This document shows, piece by piece, positions 47,965 to 58,501 of a stretch of 64,000 nucleotides of DNA. The first letter of the stretch is position 1, and each line of letters starts with the position of its first letter. Below the pieces are notes generated by a model. That model did not search any database and had not been told where the DNA came from. It was given only the letters and a program-made list of their open reading frames with translations. Origin of the DNA: Whitmania pigra (taxonomy: Eukaryota > Annelida > Clitellata > Hirudinida > Haemopidae). Made by a program: the position numbers and the translations under genes. The DNA lies in the NCBI GenBank assembly GCA_021613335.1, contig JAJTWR010000086.1:186001-250000 (forward strand), written 5' to 3'.

Positions 47965-48186
47965 AATTGTTGGTTGTAGAGAGTTTAAACTCTAAGTATT
48001 TTCGTCGTTAATATCGTGTAAATGTACAATAATTTATAAATTACGCATCATATTTTTCGCTCAAAGTTTAGAGGTTTTTAAATTAATTTGAGTAAAAAAT
48101 ACATGAATTTTACCTTCGTCTAAAAAACACAAACGTTTAGGCTTTTAACCGGAATGTTTCTTTATATGGGTGTTAATACGGTTGGC

Positions 48187-49877
<1,691 letters not shown>

Positions 49878-51011
49878 CTATTCCCATTTAAAAGTTTTTA
49901 TCGCTAAAGAATAAATTCCGATCCCCCAAATCAACATAATTAATAATTGATATTTTACGTCCAAAAGGTTAGCGCCTTCAAAAGCTACGTTGCGCATGGC
50001 ATCGTTAAGGTAGGTGAGGGGTAAAGCTTTGCTAATTGGCTGCAACCAACCCGGAAAAGCGTCAATTGAGAAAAAGGTGCCTGATAATAAGAATTGAGGC
50101 AAGGTGATGATATTGGAAATGGGCGGAATGGTGCTTTCGCTTTTTGCCAGGCCCGAAACCACAAACCCAAAACCCATAAATACAATAACTCCAATTGCTG
50201 CCAAAATAAGCATATTAATTACCGTTATTGCGCCATTTATCAAGGTAAAATGAAAAAAGAAACGGCCGATTAATATGATAAATACAGCGCCCGCTAAAGC
50301 AAATCCGATACGGGCAATGGCCTCGCCCAAAACAATGCTGCCGCGTTTTACCGGAGTTGCAAAAAATCTTTTAATCACTAAATTTTGGCGCAAGTTAAAG
50401 AATATAAAAGCAGTTCCAAACACTCCGGTACTTAGTAAAGAAAAACCAAGTTGCCCTGGCAAAATAAAATCAATGGTACGGTATAAACGCCCTTTTACGG
50501 TAGTTGCCCTTACCTCGGCAACGCTTGGTTTAACCTTCAGCGCGTTTATCTTATAAATAACTTCATTTAATACCAGTTTTAAAATGTTTCCTCCATCTGT
50601 TGAAGCCGAGGTAAACTGGATGTTGATGATATAGGTCGGAAATCCATTCGCATTTTTTTGAACGTTAATAACAGCGTCGTAAGCGCCTTTTGAGAGATTT
50701 TTTTTGATACTTTGCCAATTATGATCTTCTACAAAATGGATGACAGACATTTTTTGTAAAGCCTCTATTACCGGATTTTGCAGATCAGAATCCGGAGAAA
50801 CGGCCAAGTTTACAATGGTGCGGCCCTTGCTTAAAAAACCAAACGCCAAAATAAAAATCAGCGGAAATACTAAAGTGAAAATCACCGCAGAAGGGCTGCG
50901 CGTGATAGAACGTAAACTTGCTTTTGCCAAAGCGAGCGTAGCTTTGGTATTGTTATACCTAAATCCTTTTGCAGGGGAGGCTGGATCAGATGGGTTGCTT
51001 TTTTCTTGCAT
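49878..51011 (-). CDS. ABC-2 type transporter permease
   Basis: This 377-residue permease has one helix near 40-58, a large extracytoplasmic domain (about 60-170), then five or six helices from about 185 to the end, ending LPLTYLNDAMRNVAF and a last helix. This is the ABC2_membrane layout. It pairs with the ATPase gene just upstream (31 bases apart). Such pairs often export drugs or lipids; the substrate is unknown. Confidence 0.88.
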   Translation of the reverse strand: MQEKSNPSDPASPAKGFRYNNTKATLALAKASLRSITRSPSAVIFTLVFPLIFILAFGFLSKGRTIVNLAVSPDSDLQNPVIEALQKMSVIHFVEDHNWQSIKKNLSKGAYDAVINVQKNANGFPTYIINIQFTSASTDGGNILKLVLNEVIYKINALKVKPSVAEVRATTVKGRLYRTIDFILPGQLGFSLLSTGVFGTAFIFFNLRQNLVIKRFFATPVKRGSIVLGEAIARIGFALAGAVFIILIGRFFFHFTLINGAITVINMLILAAIGVIVFMGFGFVVSGLAKSESTIPPISNIITLPQFLLSGTFFSIDAFPGWLQPISKALPLTYLNDAMRNVAFEGANLLDVKYQLLIMLIWGIGIYSLAIKTFKWE

Positions 51012-51042
51012 TATTAAAAATCATTCGTTTAAGGTGAAATTG

Positions 51043-51807
51043 TTATTGTCTCCAATGGGTTCCGGTCAGATGAATAAACACATCTTCTAAGGTGGCTTTT
51101 TTAATCTCTTTTTTGCGTTCGAAACCGGTTTTTATTAAATCGTCAATTAGTTTTTCGGGCGAATCTAAAGCAATAATGCGCCCTCGTTCTACAAAAGAAA
51201 CCCTGTCGCAAAGTTGCTCGGCTTCATCCATATAATGGGTAGTAATAACAACGGTGGTTCGGTTAGCTCTTATTTCTTTGATTAAATCCCAGAGGTTTCT
51301 TCGGGCTTGTGGGTCTAATCCGGTAGTGGGTTCATCCAAAAAAATAATTTTTGGAGAATTAATTAAAGTGGTGGCAATAGAAAAGCGTTGTTTTTGCCCT
51401 CCCGAAAGAGCTTTGTACCTGGTTTTGGCTTTATCTTGCAGATTTACTTTCTCCAGCATATCCATAGGCTTTACCGCAACGCCGTATAAACCGGCAAAAA
51501 GTTCTAACAATTCTATCAAATTTAGGTTGGGATAATATCCTGCGGCTTGCAACTGTACGCCAATAATAGATTTAATGGCGGTAGCATCTTTATCTACATC
51601 ATAGCCGTCAACAATAACGCTTCCGGAGGTTTTTTTTCGCAAGGTTTCAATAATTTCCAAAGTGGTTGTTTTGCCGGCCCCGTTTGGCCCCAGCAAGCCA
51701 AAAACCTCGTTTTGGTAAACATCAAAGCTAATGCCTTGCACCGCTTTAAAATCATCATAATTTTTTACAAGGTTTTTTACTTTAATGATGGCTTGTTTTG
51801 TTTCCAT
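51043..51807 (-). CDS. ABC transporter ATPase partner
   Basis: I start at the Met of METKQAIIKVKNLV (51807), since the upstream MLLPLLN adds nothing like the family start. The 254-residue ATPase has Walker A LLGPNGAGKTTTLEI, signature LSGGQKQRFSIA, Walker B KIIFLDEPTTGLDPQARR and the switch His in VVITTHYMDEAEQLCD. It is of the CcmA/multidrug-type ABC-2 group. The C-terminal tail (ATLEDVFIHLTG) is also typical of the group. Confidence 0.92.
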   Translation of the reverse strand: METKQAIIKVKNLVKNYDDFKAVQGISFDVYQNEVFGLLGPNGAGKTTTLEIIETLRKKTSGSVIVDGYDVDKDATAIKSIIGVQLQAAGYYPNLNLIELLELFAGLYGVAVKPMDMLEKVNLQDKAKTRYKALSGGQKQRFSIATTLINSPKIIFLDEPTTGLDPQARRNLWDLIKEIRANRTTVVITTHYMDEAEQLCDRVSFVERGRIIALDSPEKLIDDLIKTGFERKKEIKKATLEDVFIHLTGTHWRQ

Positions 51808-51851
51808 GTTAAGTAAAGGTAATAACAATATGATTAACAGAAAATGAATTT

Positions 51852-51878
51852 TAAAAGACCGCCTGTCAAGCGGTTTAA
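51852..51878 (-). terminator. Weak terminator downstream of carA
   Basis: On the minus strand ACCGC, a short loop and GCGGT are followed by CTTTT. The stem is short, so the call is tentative. Confidence 0.35.
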
Positions 51879-51983
51879 TTGCCTTTTATCCAAGTTTTTA
51901 TAATTATCTGTATAAATACTTTGGGTATGCAAAAAGAGTTTGCCTTTAGTTATCCATAATTTTTTTGCTAAAAACAGTTAGGC

Positions 51984-53087
51984 TTAAAAGCCTTTAATCA
52001 AATCTACAAAATCATCAAATAAATAAAGCGAATCGTGCGGGCCGGGCGAACTTTCAGGATGGTACTGAACCGAAAATGCTTTTTTTCCTTTTATACGAAG
52101 ACCTTCTATTGAGTTATCGTTCAGGTTTATGTGCGTAATTTCTACTTTATCAGATTTATTAACCTCTTCAGAAATAACGCCAAAACCATGGTTTTGAGAA
52201 GTTACCTCGCAGCGGTTTTTAATAATATTTTTTACAGGATGGTTTAAACCTCGGTGGCCGTGAAGCATCTTCATGGTGCCAATTCCGTTGGCTAAGGCTA
52301 ATAGTTGATGACCTAAGCATATGCCGAACAAAGGTTTATCGGCTTTTAAAATTTCTTTCAAGGTTTCAACCGCATAGGGCATGGCAGCCGGATCGCCTGG
52401 TCCGTTAGAAATGAAATATCCGTCAGCCCCCCATTGGTTCATTTCTGTAAAGGCGGTTTTTGCAGGAAAAACCTTGACATATATATCTCTGCTTTCAAAA
52501 TTACGGAGAATATTTTTTTTGATGCCCAAATCTAACGCGGCTACCTTACAGGTTGCGTTTTGGTTACCGTAATAGTACGCTTGTTTACAAGATACTTGCG
52601 ATGAAAGTTCTAACCCGCTCATGTTGGGCGTCTGGTCTAATTGTTTTTTGAGGGTTTTTATATCTGTAATTTCAGAAGAGATGATCGCGTTCATGGCTCC
52701 TTTATTACGAATGTGACGTACCAAAGCGCGCGTATCAATATCACAAATGGCTACCAGATTTTCGTTTTGAAAATTATCTTGAATAGATTCGGAGGCTTCT
52801 TTTCTACTGTAAACTACATTGTAATTTTTACAAACCAGACCGGCAATTTTTATAGATTCAGATTCAACCTCATCGTTTTTCATTCCGTAGTTACCGATAT
52901 GAGCATTGGTAGTAACCAAAATTTGCCCGAAATACGAAGGGTCGGTAAAAATTTCCTGATACCCTGTCATTCCGGTATTGAAACAAATTTCGCCTGTTGT
53001 TGTGCCAACTTTCCCGGCAGCTTTCCCATAAAAAACAACGCCGTCGGCCAATAACAAAATTGCAGGTAACTTGGTGTAGTTAGTCAT
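51984..53087 (-). CDS. carA: Carbamoyl-phosphate synthase small subunit
   Basis: CarA frees ammonia from glutamine and passes it to CarB for carbamoyl phosphate (arginine and pyrimidine synthesis). In this 367-residue protein the N-terminal CPSase domain has CFNTGMTGYQEIFTDPSYFG and NYGMKNDEVES. The class I amidotransferase domain has the catalytic Cys in PLFGICLGHQLLALA and His/Glu in VQYHPESSPGPHD. carB is not adjacent. The protein is complete. Confidence 0.97.
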   Translation of the reverse strand: MTNYTKLPAILLLADGVVFYGKAAGKVGTTTGEICFNTGMTGYQEIFTDPSYFGQILVTTNAHIGNYGMKNDEVESESIKIAGLVCKNYNVVYSRKEASESIQDNFQNENLVAICDIDTRALVRHIRNKGAMNAIISSEITDIKTLKKQLDQTPNMSGLELSSQVSCKQAYYYGNQNATCKVAALDLGIKKNILRNFESRDIYVKVFPAKTAFTEMNQWGADGYFISNGPGDPAAMPYAVETLKEILKADKPLFGICLGHQLLALANGIGTMKMLHGHRGLNHPVKNIIKNRCEVTSQNHGFGVISEEVNKSDKVEITHINLNDNSIEGLRIKGKKAFSVQYHPESSPGPHDSLYLFDDFVDLIKGF

Positions 53088-53249
53088 TATGGCGATTAAA
53101 ATAAATATTAAAAAAAGGATAAAAACCGAAATGATTTGCCGGAAACGGCTCTTTTAAGGAAATAGAAATTAAAACCTGACAGAACTTATTCATTTCAGGA
53201 TACAAAAGTAATTTTAATGGCGGTTTTTTCAAAGGTTTTTATTAAAACT

Positions 53250-53420
53250 ATTTTAAACATATCTTGTTAAGATTTTATAAAATAGGCTTAAAAATCATTG
53301 GTTTGATTTTAGAGAAAACATTACTGAAATTAACCAAACTAAACGACCCCCAAAGGCAAAGGATGGAAAAACATCTTTGGATAAACAAGCAGCAAGCCAA
53401 AACATCATTTATTTTTAGCT
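53250..53420 (-). repeat. R1 repeat copy 3 (truncated)
   Basis: GTTAAGATTTTATAAAATAG, AAAATCATTGGTTTGATTTT and AAGCCAAAACATCATTTATT match the copy at 56515 almost base by base. The other end of the repeat is missing. The remaining parts of the gap (53088-53249 and 53421-53527) show nothing else. Confidence 0.6.
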
Positions 53421-53527
53421 TAACCCTATCTAAAATATAAAACAAGAGGCGCCTTTTAAAGCAACCCTCTTGTTTAGAATTATTTTGCAAGCTTCAAACG
53501 GTAATTAACCGCCAAGCTAATATGTTT

Positions 53528-54760
53528 TTATCTTGAGGTAAAAGTTCCTTGAATAAAAGCGCTTGCCAAAATATGATTGCCTAATTTTTGCCTTGCATCC
53601 TCTTGGTTTTGGGGGGGATATTTAGCTCTGTCATAAATATCAATCTTAAAATAATCTTCAGGTAAATCCAAAGCAAAAATTGTGAATTGATAAGTATGTG
53701 TTTCTCCTTCAGGCGAAGCTACTCCGAAATATATATTGTTGACAGCCGGAGGTTCCTCCCTAGGGTCTTTCTCTGCTAATGAAGTTATACCGGCAGGGAT
53801 ATTAAAAACCTTCCAATAATTATTACATTGTTCGTCTTTATCCTCCAGAAGAATTAAAAAAGAAGTTGTTCCTGCAGGCGCATTTGCCCAACTTAGCTGA
53901 GGAGAAACATTGAAACGGTCAGCTTGTCCTCTGTTTTGATAAGCATATTTTGGCGGAATCTCGCCACCATCGGTAAAACTCGCGCTGCTTAATGAAAAAA
54001 CATTCCATTTGGCATATAAGTTTAGGTCAGCGGTAATGGCTGTTGAAGCTAAAAAAGGACTGGTATTTGCCTCGCTGTCGGTATACCATCCGCCAAAAGT
54101 AAAACCGGTTTTGGTTGGGTTGGCGGGTAAAATAACCTTATCTCCTTGTTCTACGCTTATATAATTTACCGCCGTGCCGCCTTTGCTGTCAAAAATAACG
54201 GTATAAAATGGTTTGATCTTCCATTTGGCATACAGTGTAATATCAGCAGTAATGGCTGTTGATGCCGAAAAAGGATTAGTACTTGCCCCGCTGTCGGTAT
54301 ACCATCCGTCGAAAGTAAAACCGGTTTTGGTTGGGTTGGCGGGTAAAATAACCTTATCTCCTCGTTTTACGCTTATAGAATTTACCGTCGTGCCGCTTTT
54401 GCTGTCAAAAATAACGGTATAAAATGATTTGACTTCCCATTTGGCATACAGTGTAAGGTTAGCAGTAATGACTGTTGAAGCTAAAAAAGGATTAGTATTT
54501 GCCCTGCTGTCGGCATACCATCCGCCAAAAGTAAAACCGGCTTTGGTTGGGGGGTCAGGTAAAGTAATGCTATCTCCTTGTTTTACCGCGATAGCGCTTA
54601 CTGCTGTGCCGTCTTTGCTGTCAAAAGTAACCATGTAAGTTGGTTTGATTTCCGGCATCTCTTTATTTTTACATGAAGAAAAGAATAAAGCTATCGTAGC
54701 AACTACGTATACCAATAACCCCACAAAAAGTTGAGTGAAATTTTGCGTTTGTTTTACCAT
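53528..54760 (-). CDS. Lipoprotein with three Flg_new (InlB B-type) repeats and a PEBP/YbhB domain
   Basis: In this 410-residue protein the signal ends FFSSC (Cys30). Residues 41-112, 113-184 and 185-254 are three repeats of 72 residues, each with 'VxFDSKxGT', 'LPxxPTKxGFTFxGWY' and 'LYAKW', the Listeria-Bacteroides Flg_new pattern. Residues 255-410 match the phosphatidylethanolamine-binding (YbhB/YbcL) fold: LSSASFTDGGEIPPKYAYQN, NVSPQLSWANAPAGTTSFLI, YWKVFNIPAGITSL and NHILASAFIQGTF. Repeats 2 and 3 are very alike at DNA level. It should be anchored to the outer membrane. Binding of a ligand or partner is likely but unproven. Joining these two domain types is uncommon. Confidence 0.85.
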   Translation of the reverse strand: MVKQTQNFTQLFVGLLVYVVATIALFFSSCKNKEMPEIKPTYMVTFDSKDGTAVSAIAVKQGDSITLPDPPTKAGFTFGGWYADSRANTNPFLASTVITANLTLYAKWEVKSFYTVIFDSKSGTTVNSISVKRGDKVILPANPTKTGFTFDGWYTDSGASTNPFSASTAITADITLYAKWKIKPFYTVIFDSKGGTAVNYISVEQGDKVILPANPTKTGFTFGGWYTDSEANTSPFLASTAITADLNLYAKWNVFSLSSASFTDGGEIPPKYAYQNRGQADRFNVSPQLSWANAPAGTTSFLILLEDKDEQCNNYWKVFNIPAGITSLAEKDPREEPPAVNNIYFGVASPEGETHTYQFTIFALDLPEDYFKIDIYDRAKYPPQNQEDARQKLGNHILASAFIQGTFTSR

Positions 54761-54909
54761 ATATTAAAAATTAAATAATTTGAATAAAAAAGCCATAAAT
54801 ACGCTTAATTTTCTTTAGTCTTAAAGATTAGTCCGCAAAGGTAATGATAATTTTCTCTTATTGAAACAAAATTGTTACAATTCTTTTTTCTAAAAGGAAT
54901 AGCGTTAAA
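54761..54909. other. Start of the repeat-rich gap
   Basis: Upstream DNA of the Flg_new-PEBP gene. No promoter of good quality was found. The gap continues with R2, an IS-end-like scrap and an R1 fragment up to 55569. Confidence 0.3.
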
Positions 54910-55130
54910 TAACCTGACAAGGCAGGCTTAGTGAAAATACAACAAACTATTCAGACAATACCTGCCTAAAAAATTAAAGCTCAACCAAATATAAACTGCG
55001 ATATTTCGTGCGTATTCAAAACAAACTTAATGACAGACCCGGAAAATATTGGGGTTATAAAACGCCTCTTCAGATTTTTATGCATAACTTAAACCCATAA
55101 CCTGTTGCTTTTGTAACTTGAATGCGCGTT
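54910..55130 (-). repeat. R2 repeat copy A (about 220 bp)
   Basis: It matches 61255-61480 along its length: CAACAAACTATTCAG, then GGGTTATAAAACGCCTCT, CAGATTTTTATG, and the end TGTAACTTGAATGCGC. A frame on the minus strand is open in the other copy but broken here, so it is not clearly coding. Confidence 0.6.
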
Positions 55131-55270
55131 ACTAAAACTCAATAGAAGCATAAAACTCCAAGTTTGCCTCCCTATGCATTGCGCCAAGCCGACGTTATGC
55201 GTTTGTTTTTTCATTCTCATAAATGGATTTCGGGATAGCACAAGACAATGGAATCCAATAATAACAATCT

Positions 55271-55285
55271 GAGACCTTTGCAAGA
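55271..55285. repeat. Possible insertion-sequence end
   Basis: GAGACCTTTGCAAGA resembles terminal inverted repeats of IS4/IS5-group elements (GAGACxxTTGCAA). No partner end or transposase is nearby, so it would be a scar. Confidence 0.35.
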
Positions 55286-55315
55286 TACCGTTTTTCAATA
55301 GAGAGCAATTGTTTT

Positions 55316-55370
55316 TCTAATAAACTGTTAAATTTTATTCGCTAATAATTTTATGGATGCCGGATAAATT
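55316..55370 (+). repeat. R1 repeat copy 4 (end fragment)
   Basis: AAACTGTTAAATTTTATTC and ATAATTTTATGGATGCCGG match the terminal 50 bases of R1 copies. The following DNA up to 55569 does not continue the match. Confidence 0.5.
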
Positions 55371-55569
55371 TTAGGGAAAATCTATTTTATAAAAACTCAA
55401 CAATTTATTTTTAACCAGTTTCTAATTAAGGGTCAAACTAAAAACAGCTGATTTTTTAGTATTAATTTGAGTAAAAAAGCCATTTACCCTTATCTATAAA
55501 AGTTAGCAAACAGGCTAATAAAGCCGTACCATCAGCAACGCGCGCTGTTATGCTGTCTTTTCCTTTGTT

Positions 55570-56373
55570 TCAATTACAATTGTAGTGGTATATCCCGGAA
55601 AACGATTCATCCTTCTCTTTTGGCGTTTTAAAAACCCCGCTAACTTTAGTAACATTTCCTTTATTATCTTTTTGGTATTGGTAGGCGTATTCCTCGTTAC
55701 TTTCCACTTTTATTAGACGAGAGGGTAAGTTTTTGGGCGCTTTGCCAAAATACTTCATTAAAGCAAAGTCTACATAGTCAGAATTAAAAACATCATGTGT
55801 CTTGAAATTAATAGGGTAAGCCTCTGCACCATATTCTAAATTTAAAGTAAACGTATCTACTATGTGACTATCTTTATGGTCATTTACTATCTTTTGAACT
55901 GTTATATTTCCATTTTGCCAAGTATAGGTATAGGAGCTTTTTGTTATGTCGTCACTATTAGCTATATTCGCTGTAACGCCGCTTAGATAACCATCGTCGG
56001 TATATTTATAAGTAATGTTCGTTGTAGTGACAGTAGGCTTTTTGCTGAAACTCTCTACCGCGGAAGTAATTTTATCCGAATCGTCTAAACTATAAGTTAT
56101 TATTTGCATGTCATCGCCAATTGGTTCTTTGCTAACAATGCTCTGTTTTGAATAAAAGTAGGTCTTGGCAAGTTTGGTTTCTTCACCTCCAATTTTTACA
56201 AGGTTTCCTTTATCATCATAGTCAAGAATTATTGTTCTCTTGTCAGGACCTGTGCCGAATTCGATTTTCGAAATTTGGCAATTTTGGTTAACAGGTTTGG
56301 GGTTAACTTTTTTCTTTTTTTTGCAGACTGTAAATAATACGGTAATCAATAATAAATAAATTATCTTTTTCAT
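55570..56373 (-). CDS. Lipoprotein with YD-like repeats, paralogue 3
   Basis: This 267-residue third member of the family is also seen at 46108 and 47146. It shares the signal (MKKIIYLLLITVLFTVCKKK), the NQNCQISKIEFG start of the body, strands such as YDDKGNLVKI and YKYTDDGYLSGVT, and the ending KDNKGNVTKVSGVFKTPK. It is more distant from the tandem pair than they are from each other, so it is an older copy. R1/R2 repeats flank it on both sides. The function is unknown. Confidence 0.72.
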   Translation of the reverse strand: MKKIIYLLLITVLFTVCKKKKKVNPKPVNQNCQISKIEFGTGPDKRTIILDYDDKGNLVKIGGEETKLAKTYFYSKQSIVSKEPIGDDMQIITYSLDDSDKITSAVESFSKKPTVTTTNITYKYTDDGYLSGVTANIANSDDITKSSYTYTWQNGNITVQKIVNDHKDSHIVDTFTLNLEYGAEAYPINFKTHDVFNSDYVDFALMKYFGKAPKNLPSRLIKVESNEEYAYQYQKDNKGNVTKVSGVFKTPKEKDESFSGIYHYNCN

Positions 56374-56514
56374 AATAACTTTAGTTTTAGATGTTATAAA
56401 TTATAAGTGTTTTATCGTTTTTTATCATTATTATATGCAATATGTAAAATTACAAAATACTTACAATTAAGTAAATATATATAGCTCAAGATAAAAAATG
56501 TATAAAAATGCATA

Positions 56515-56850
56515 AAAATGTATCGTTAAGATTTTACAAAAGAGGCGTGAAAATCATTGGTTTGATTTTAGAGAAAACATTAATGAAATTACCCAAACTA
56601 AGTAAGCTCCAATGCAAAAGATGGAAAAATATCTTGGAGAAACAAGCCGCAAGCCAAAACATCATCTTGCTAACCTATTTTATTTGCTGAAAACGGGCTT
56701 TCAGCGGCGTCCGGCTTCAGAAAGGATCTTCTCATGGCCTTAAAGAAGCAATGATTTTGCATTCTTGTTAGAATCTTAAGCTATGCTATATCTGCCTTCT
56801 ATAAAATTATTATTGAATAAAATTTAAACAGTTTCTGTGAGGTTTTATCC
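56515..56850 (-). repeat. R1 repeat copy 5 (about 335 bp)
   Basis: It pairs with copy 1 (7178-7543) over nearly its full length. On the minus strand it starts AGAAACTGTTTAAATTTTAT and ends near GTAAAATCTTAACGATA. A 60-codon frame at 56508-56690 lies within it, but copy 1 has stops there, so it is not treated as a gene. Confidence 0.65.
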
Positions 56851-57149
56851 AAGCTCTTTAGGTTAATAATAGGGCTTAAAAAAATAACAAATGGAAGAGC
56901 AAGGCGATGGCGCATCGTCATTAATTTACGCGTTTAATGCGCCGACAATACCCCTTTGCAGTTATTGCAACAATATGACCCGCCAAATTTAGAGGGCGTT
57001 TTTTTGAGCTCTGAGATATAAATTGCCTCTTGTGTTACCTTTTGTTTATCCCCCCAGTATTTTGAAATCTTTCTAAAATTCAAAATCTCAATCAACTCCG
57101 GCAAAAACCAATATCATCAACCAAATTGTTATAAAAAGCAACTTTTTGC
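56851..57149. other. Gap between R1 copy 5 and the DoxX gene
   Basis: About 300 bases of low-complexity DNA. I see no gene, repeat match or terminator of quality. Confidence 0.3.
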
Positions 57150-57557
57150 TTATTTCTTATCTACGCTATATTTTCCGGGGCCAATAAAAATCAAACTGAA
57201 AAATACAATGGCCAACTCAATGGGGTGAGAAGCGCCGAGCAAACCATCGCCCTTATTAAAGTCAACAAGAGCGGCAATAACCATTGTAAAAAACAGAAAA
57301 AGATTAGCCGGTCGAAAAAAAATGCCAAGCAGCAGAAATAAGCCGCCTAAAGATTCAGACAGCGCTGCCATTAATCCCCAAAAAGCGGGGAAAAAATCAA
57401 TTCCCAAAAGTTTCATACTGCCGCCAATGGCTAACCATTTATCAGGCCCCGCCATTATTTTTGGTAGCCCGTGATAAGCCATCATAACGCCTAAGCCAAA
57501 TCGTAAAATCAATAAACCGGTATTTCGGTATTTGCCAAGGTTATCTAATATTGCCAT
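57150..57557 (-). CDS. DoxX-family membrane protein
   Basis: This 135-residue protein has four helices. The family pattern is visible as LLILRFGLGVMMAYHGLPKI, then ESLGGLFLLLGIFFRPA, and VIAALVDFNKGD. DoxX-like proteins act with quinones or thiol oxidants in some bacteria, but the role here is unknown. The start codon is only one base from the end of the LD-carboxypeptidase gene, so the two form an operon. Confidence 0.9.
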   Translation of the reverse strand: MAILDNLGKYRNTGLLILRFGLGVMMAYHGLPKIMAGPDKWLAIGGSMKLLGIDFFPAFWGLMAALSESLGGLFLLLGIFFRPANLFLFFTMVIAALVDFNKGDGLLGASHPIELAIVFFSLIFIGPGKYSVDKK

Positions 57558-57558
57558 G

Positions 57559-58461
57559 TCATAAGTATTTGAAGTTTATATAAAAATTTTGTATGTTTAA
57601 ATGTACTTTTCTGCCTAAAATGAGCGCTCGATTATCGTTTATATGACCCGTTGGAAATTGATAGCAAATCGGAAAATCGTATTTATCCATAATTTTTTCT
57701 ACCACTTTTTCGGGGGTTTGGCCAAAAAATATTTTTTCGGGCAGTATTTGACTAAAAGAACCTACGATAAGACCGCGCAAATGTTTTAGTTTTCCGGCTC
57801 TGTCTAAATTTCGCAACATGCGGTCAATGGCATATTCATGTTCCCCCACATCTTCAATAAACAATATTTTATCTTTAAAATCCATCTCTGAAATCGAACC
57901 CTGCATAGCAACCAGCAAGGTAAGGTTGCCGCCAATTAATACGCCTGATGCAAGTCCTGGTTTATTTTTAAAGGTAGACCAATAAGAAATAGTTTCCTGT
58001 TGGCCAAATAAGGCTCTTTTTAACGAGTTTAGCGCCTCTTGGGTACTTTCCTTAAACGTATAAGGCATTTGGCCGTGTATACTGCTTAAACCAAAATTGG
58101 CATAAATATGAGATAACAAGACGGTAATATCGCTAAAACCGACAAGCCATTTCGGATTTTGACAAAAGTTAGTGAAATCCACCTCATCAATAATGCGGAT
58201 AACGCCGTAACCGCCTCTACCTGCAATAATGGCTTTTATGCTGCTATCATCTAAAAAGCGCTGAAGATCTTTGGCCCGCAATTCATCATTGCCGGCAAAT
58301 TGATGAAAGGAAGCGTTAACTGTTTCTCCTTTTATAACCTCCAAGCCCCAGCTTTCTAAAATCAGAACAGCTTCATCAATACAAGATGAAGGAAGGCTTT
58401 TTGCCGGACACACAATAGCAACCCTGTCTCCTTTTTTTAAATTAGGCGGCTGTTTAATCAT
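57559..58461 (-). CDS. LD-carboxypeptidase (S66 family)
   Basis: The enzyme removes the terminal D-alanine from tetrapeptides in recycling of cell-wall material. The 300-residue chain has the N-terminal KGDRVAIVCPAK, the nucleophile Ser in LVGFSDITVLL, ASGVLIGGNLTLLVAMQGS, the catalytic Glu in FIEDVGEHEYAIDRML, and His in FPTGHINDNRA. All three catalytic residues are present. No signal peptide is seen, so it acts in the cytoplasm. It is divergent from metG, which starts 41 bases away. Confidence 0.93.
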   Translation of the reverse strand: MIKQPPNLKKGDRVAIVCPAKSLPSSCIDEAVLILESWGLEVIKGETVNASFHQFAGNDELRAKDLQRFLDDSSIKAIIAGRGGYGVIRIIDEVDFTNFCQNPKWLVGFSDITVLLSHIYANFGLSSIHGQMPYTFKESTQEALNSLKRALFGQQETISYWSTFKNKPGLASGVLIGGNLTLLVAMQGSISEMDFKDKILFIEDVGEHEYAIDRMLRNLDRAGKLKHLRGLIVGSFSQILPEKIFFGQTPEKVVEKIMDKYDFPICYQFPTGHINDNRALILGRKVHLNIQNFYINFKYL

Positions 58462-58473
58462 TTCTAAAACACT

Positions 58474-58481
58474 TATCTTTG
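58474..58481 (+). promoter_or_regulatory. -7 element of metG
   Basis: TATCTTTG fits TANNTTTG and stands 20 bases before the TTG start. A weak GTTT lies near the -33 position. Confidence 0.5.
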
Positions 58482-58501
58482 CTAAAATTAAACAATAAGT
58501 T

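Larger units (their letters stand above)
46035..48042. repeat. Tandem duplication containing two lipoprotein genes
   Basis: Two direct units of about 1.0 kb lie head to tail, roughly 46035-47073 and 47074-48042. The near-identical parts are the downstream flank (ATTAGGCCATAGCCCTGAAT and the following 80 bases) and the upstream flank (GAGAGTTTAAA, then TTTTCGTCGTTAATATCG). The coding parts have drifted more than the flanks. Confidence 0.8.

Noticed and set aside
56508..56690. A 60-codon gene inside R1 copy 5
   Set aside because: Other R1 copies have stops and frame changes in the same place, so the frame is not under selection.
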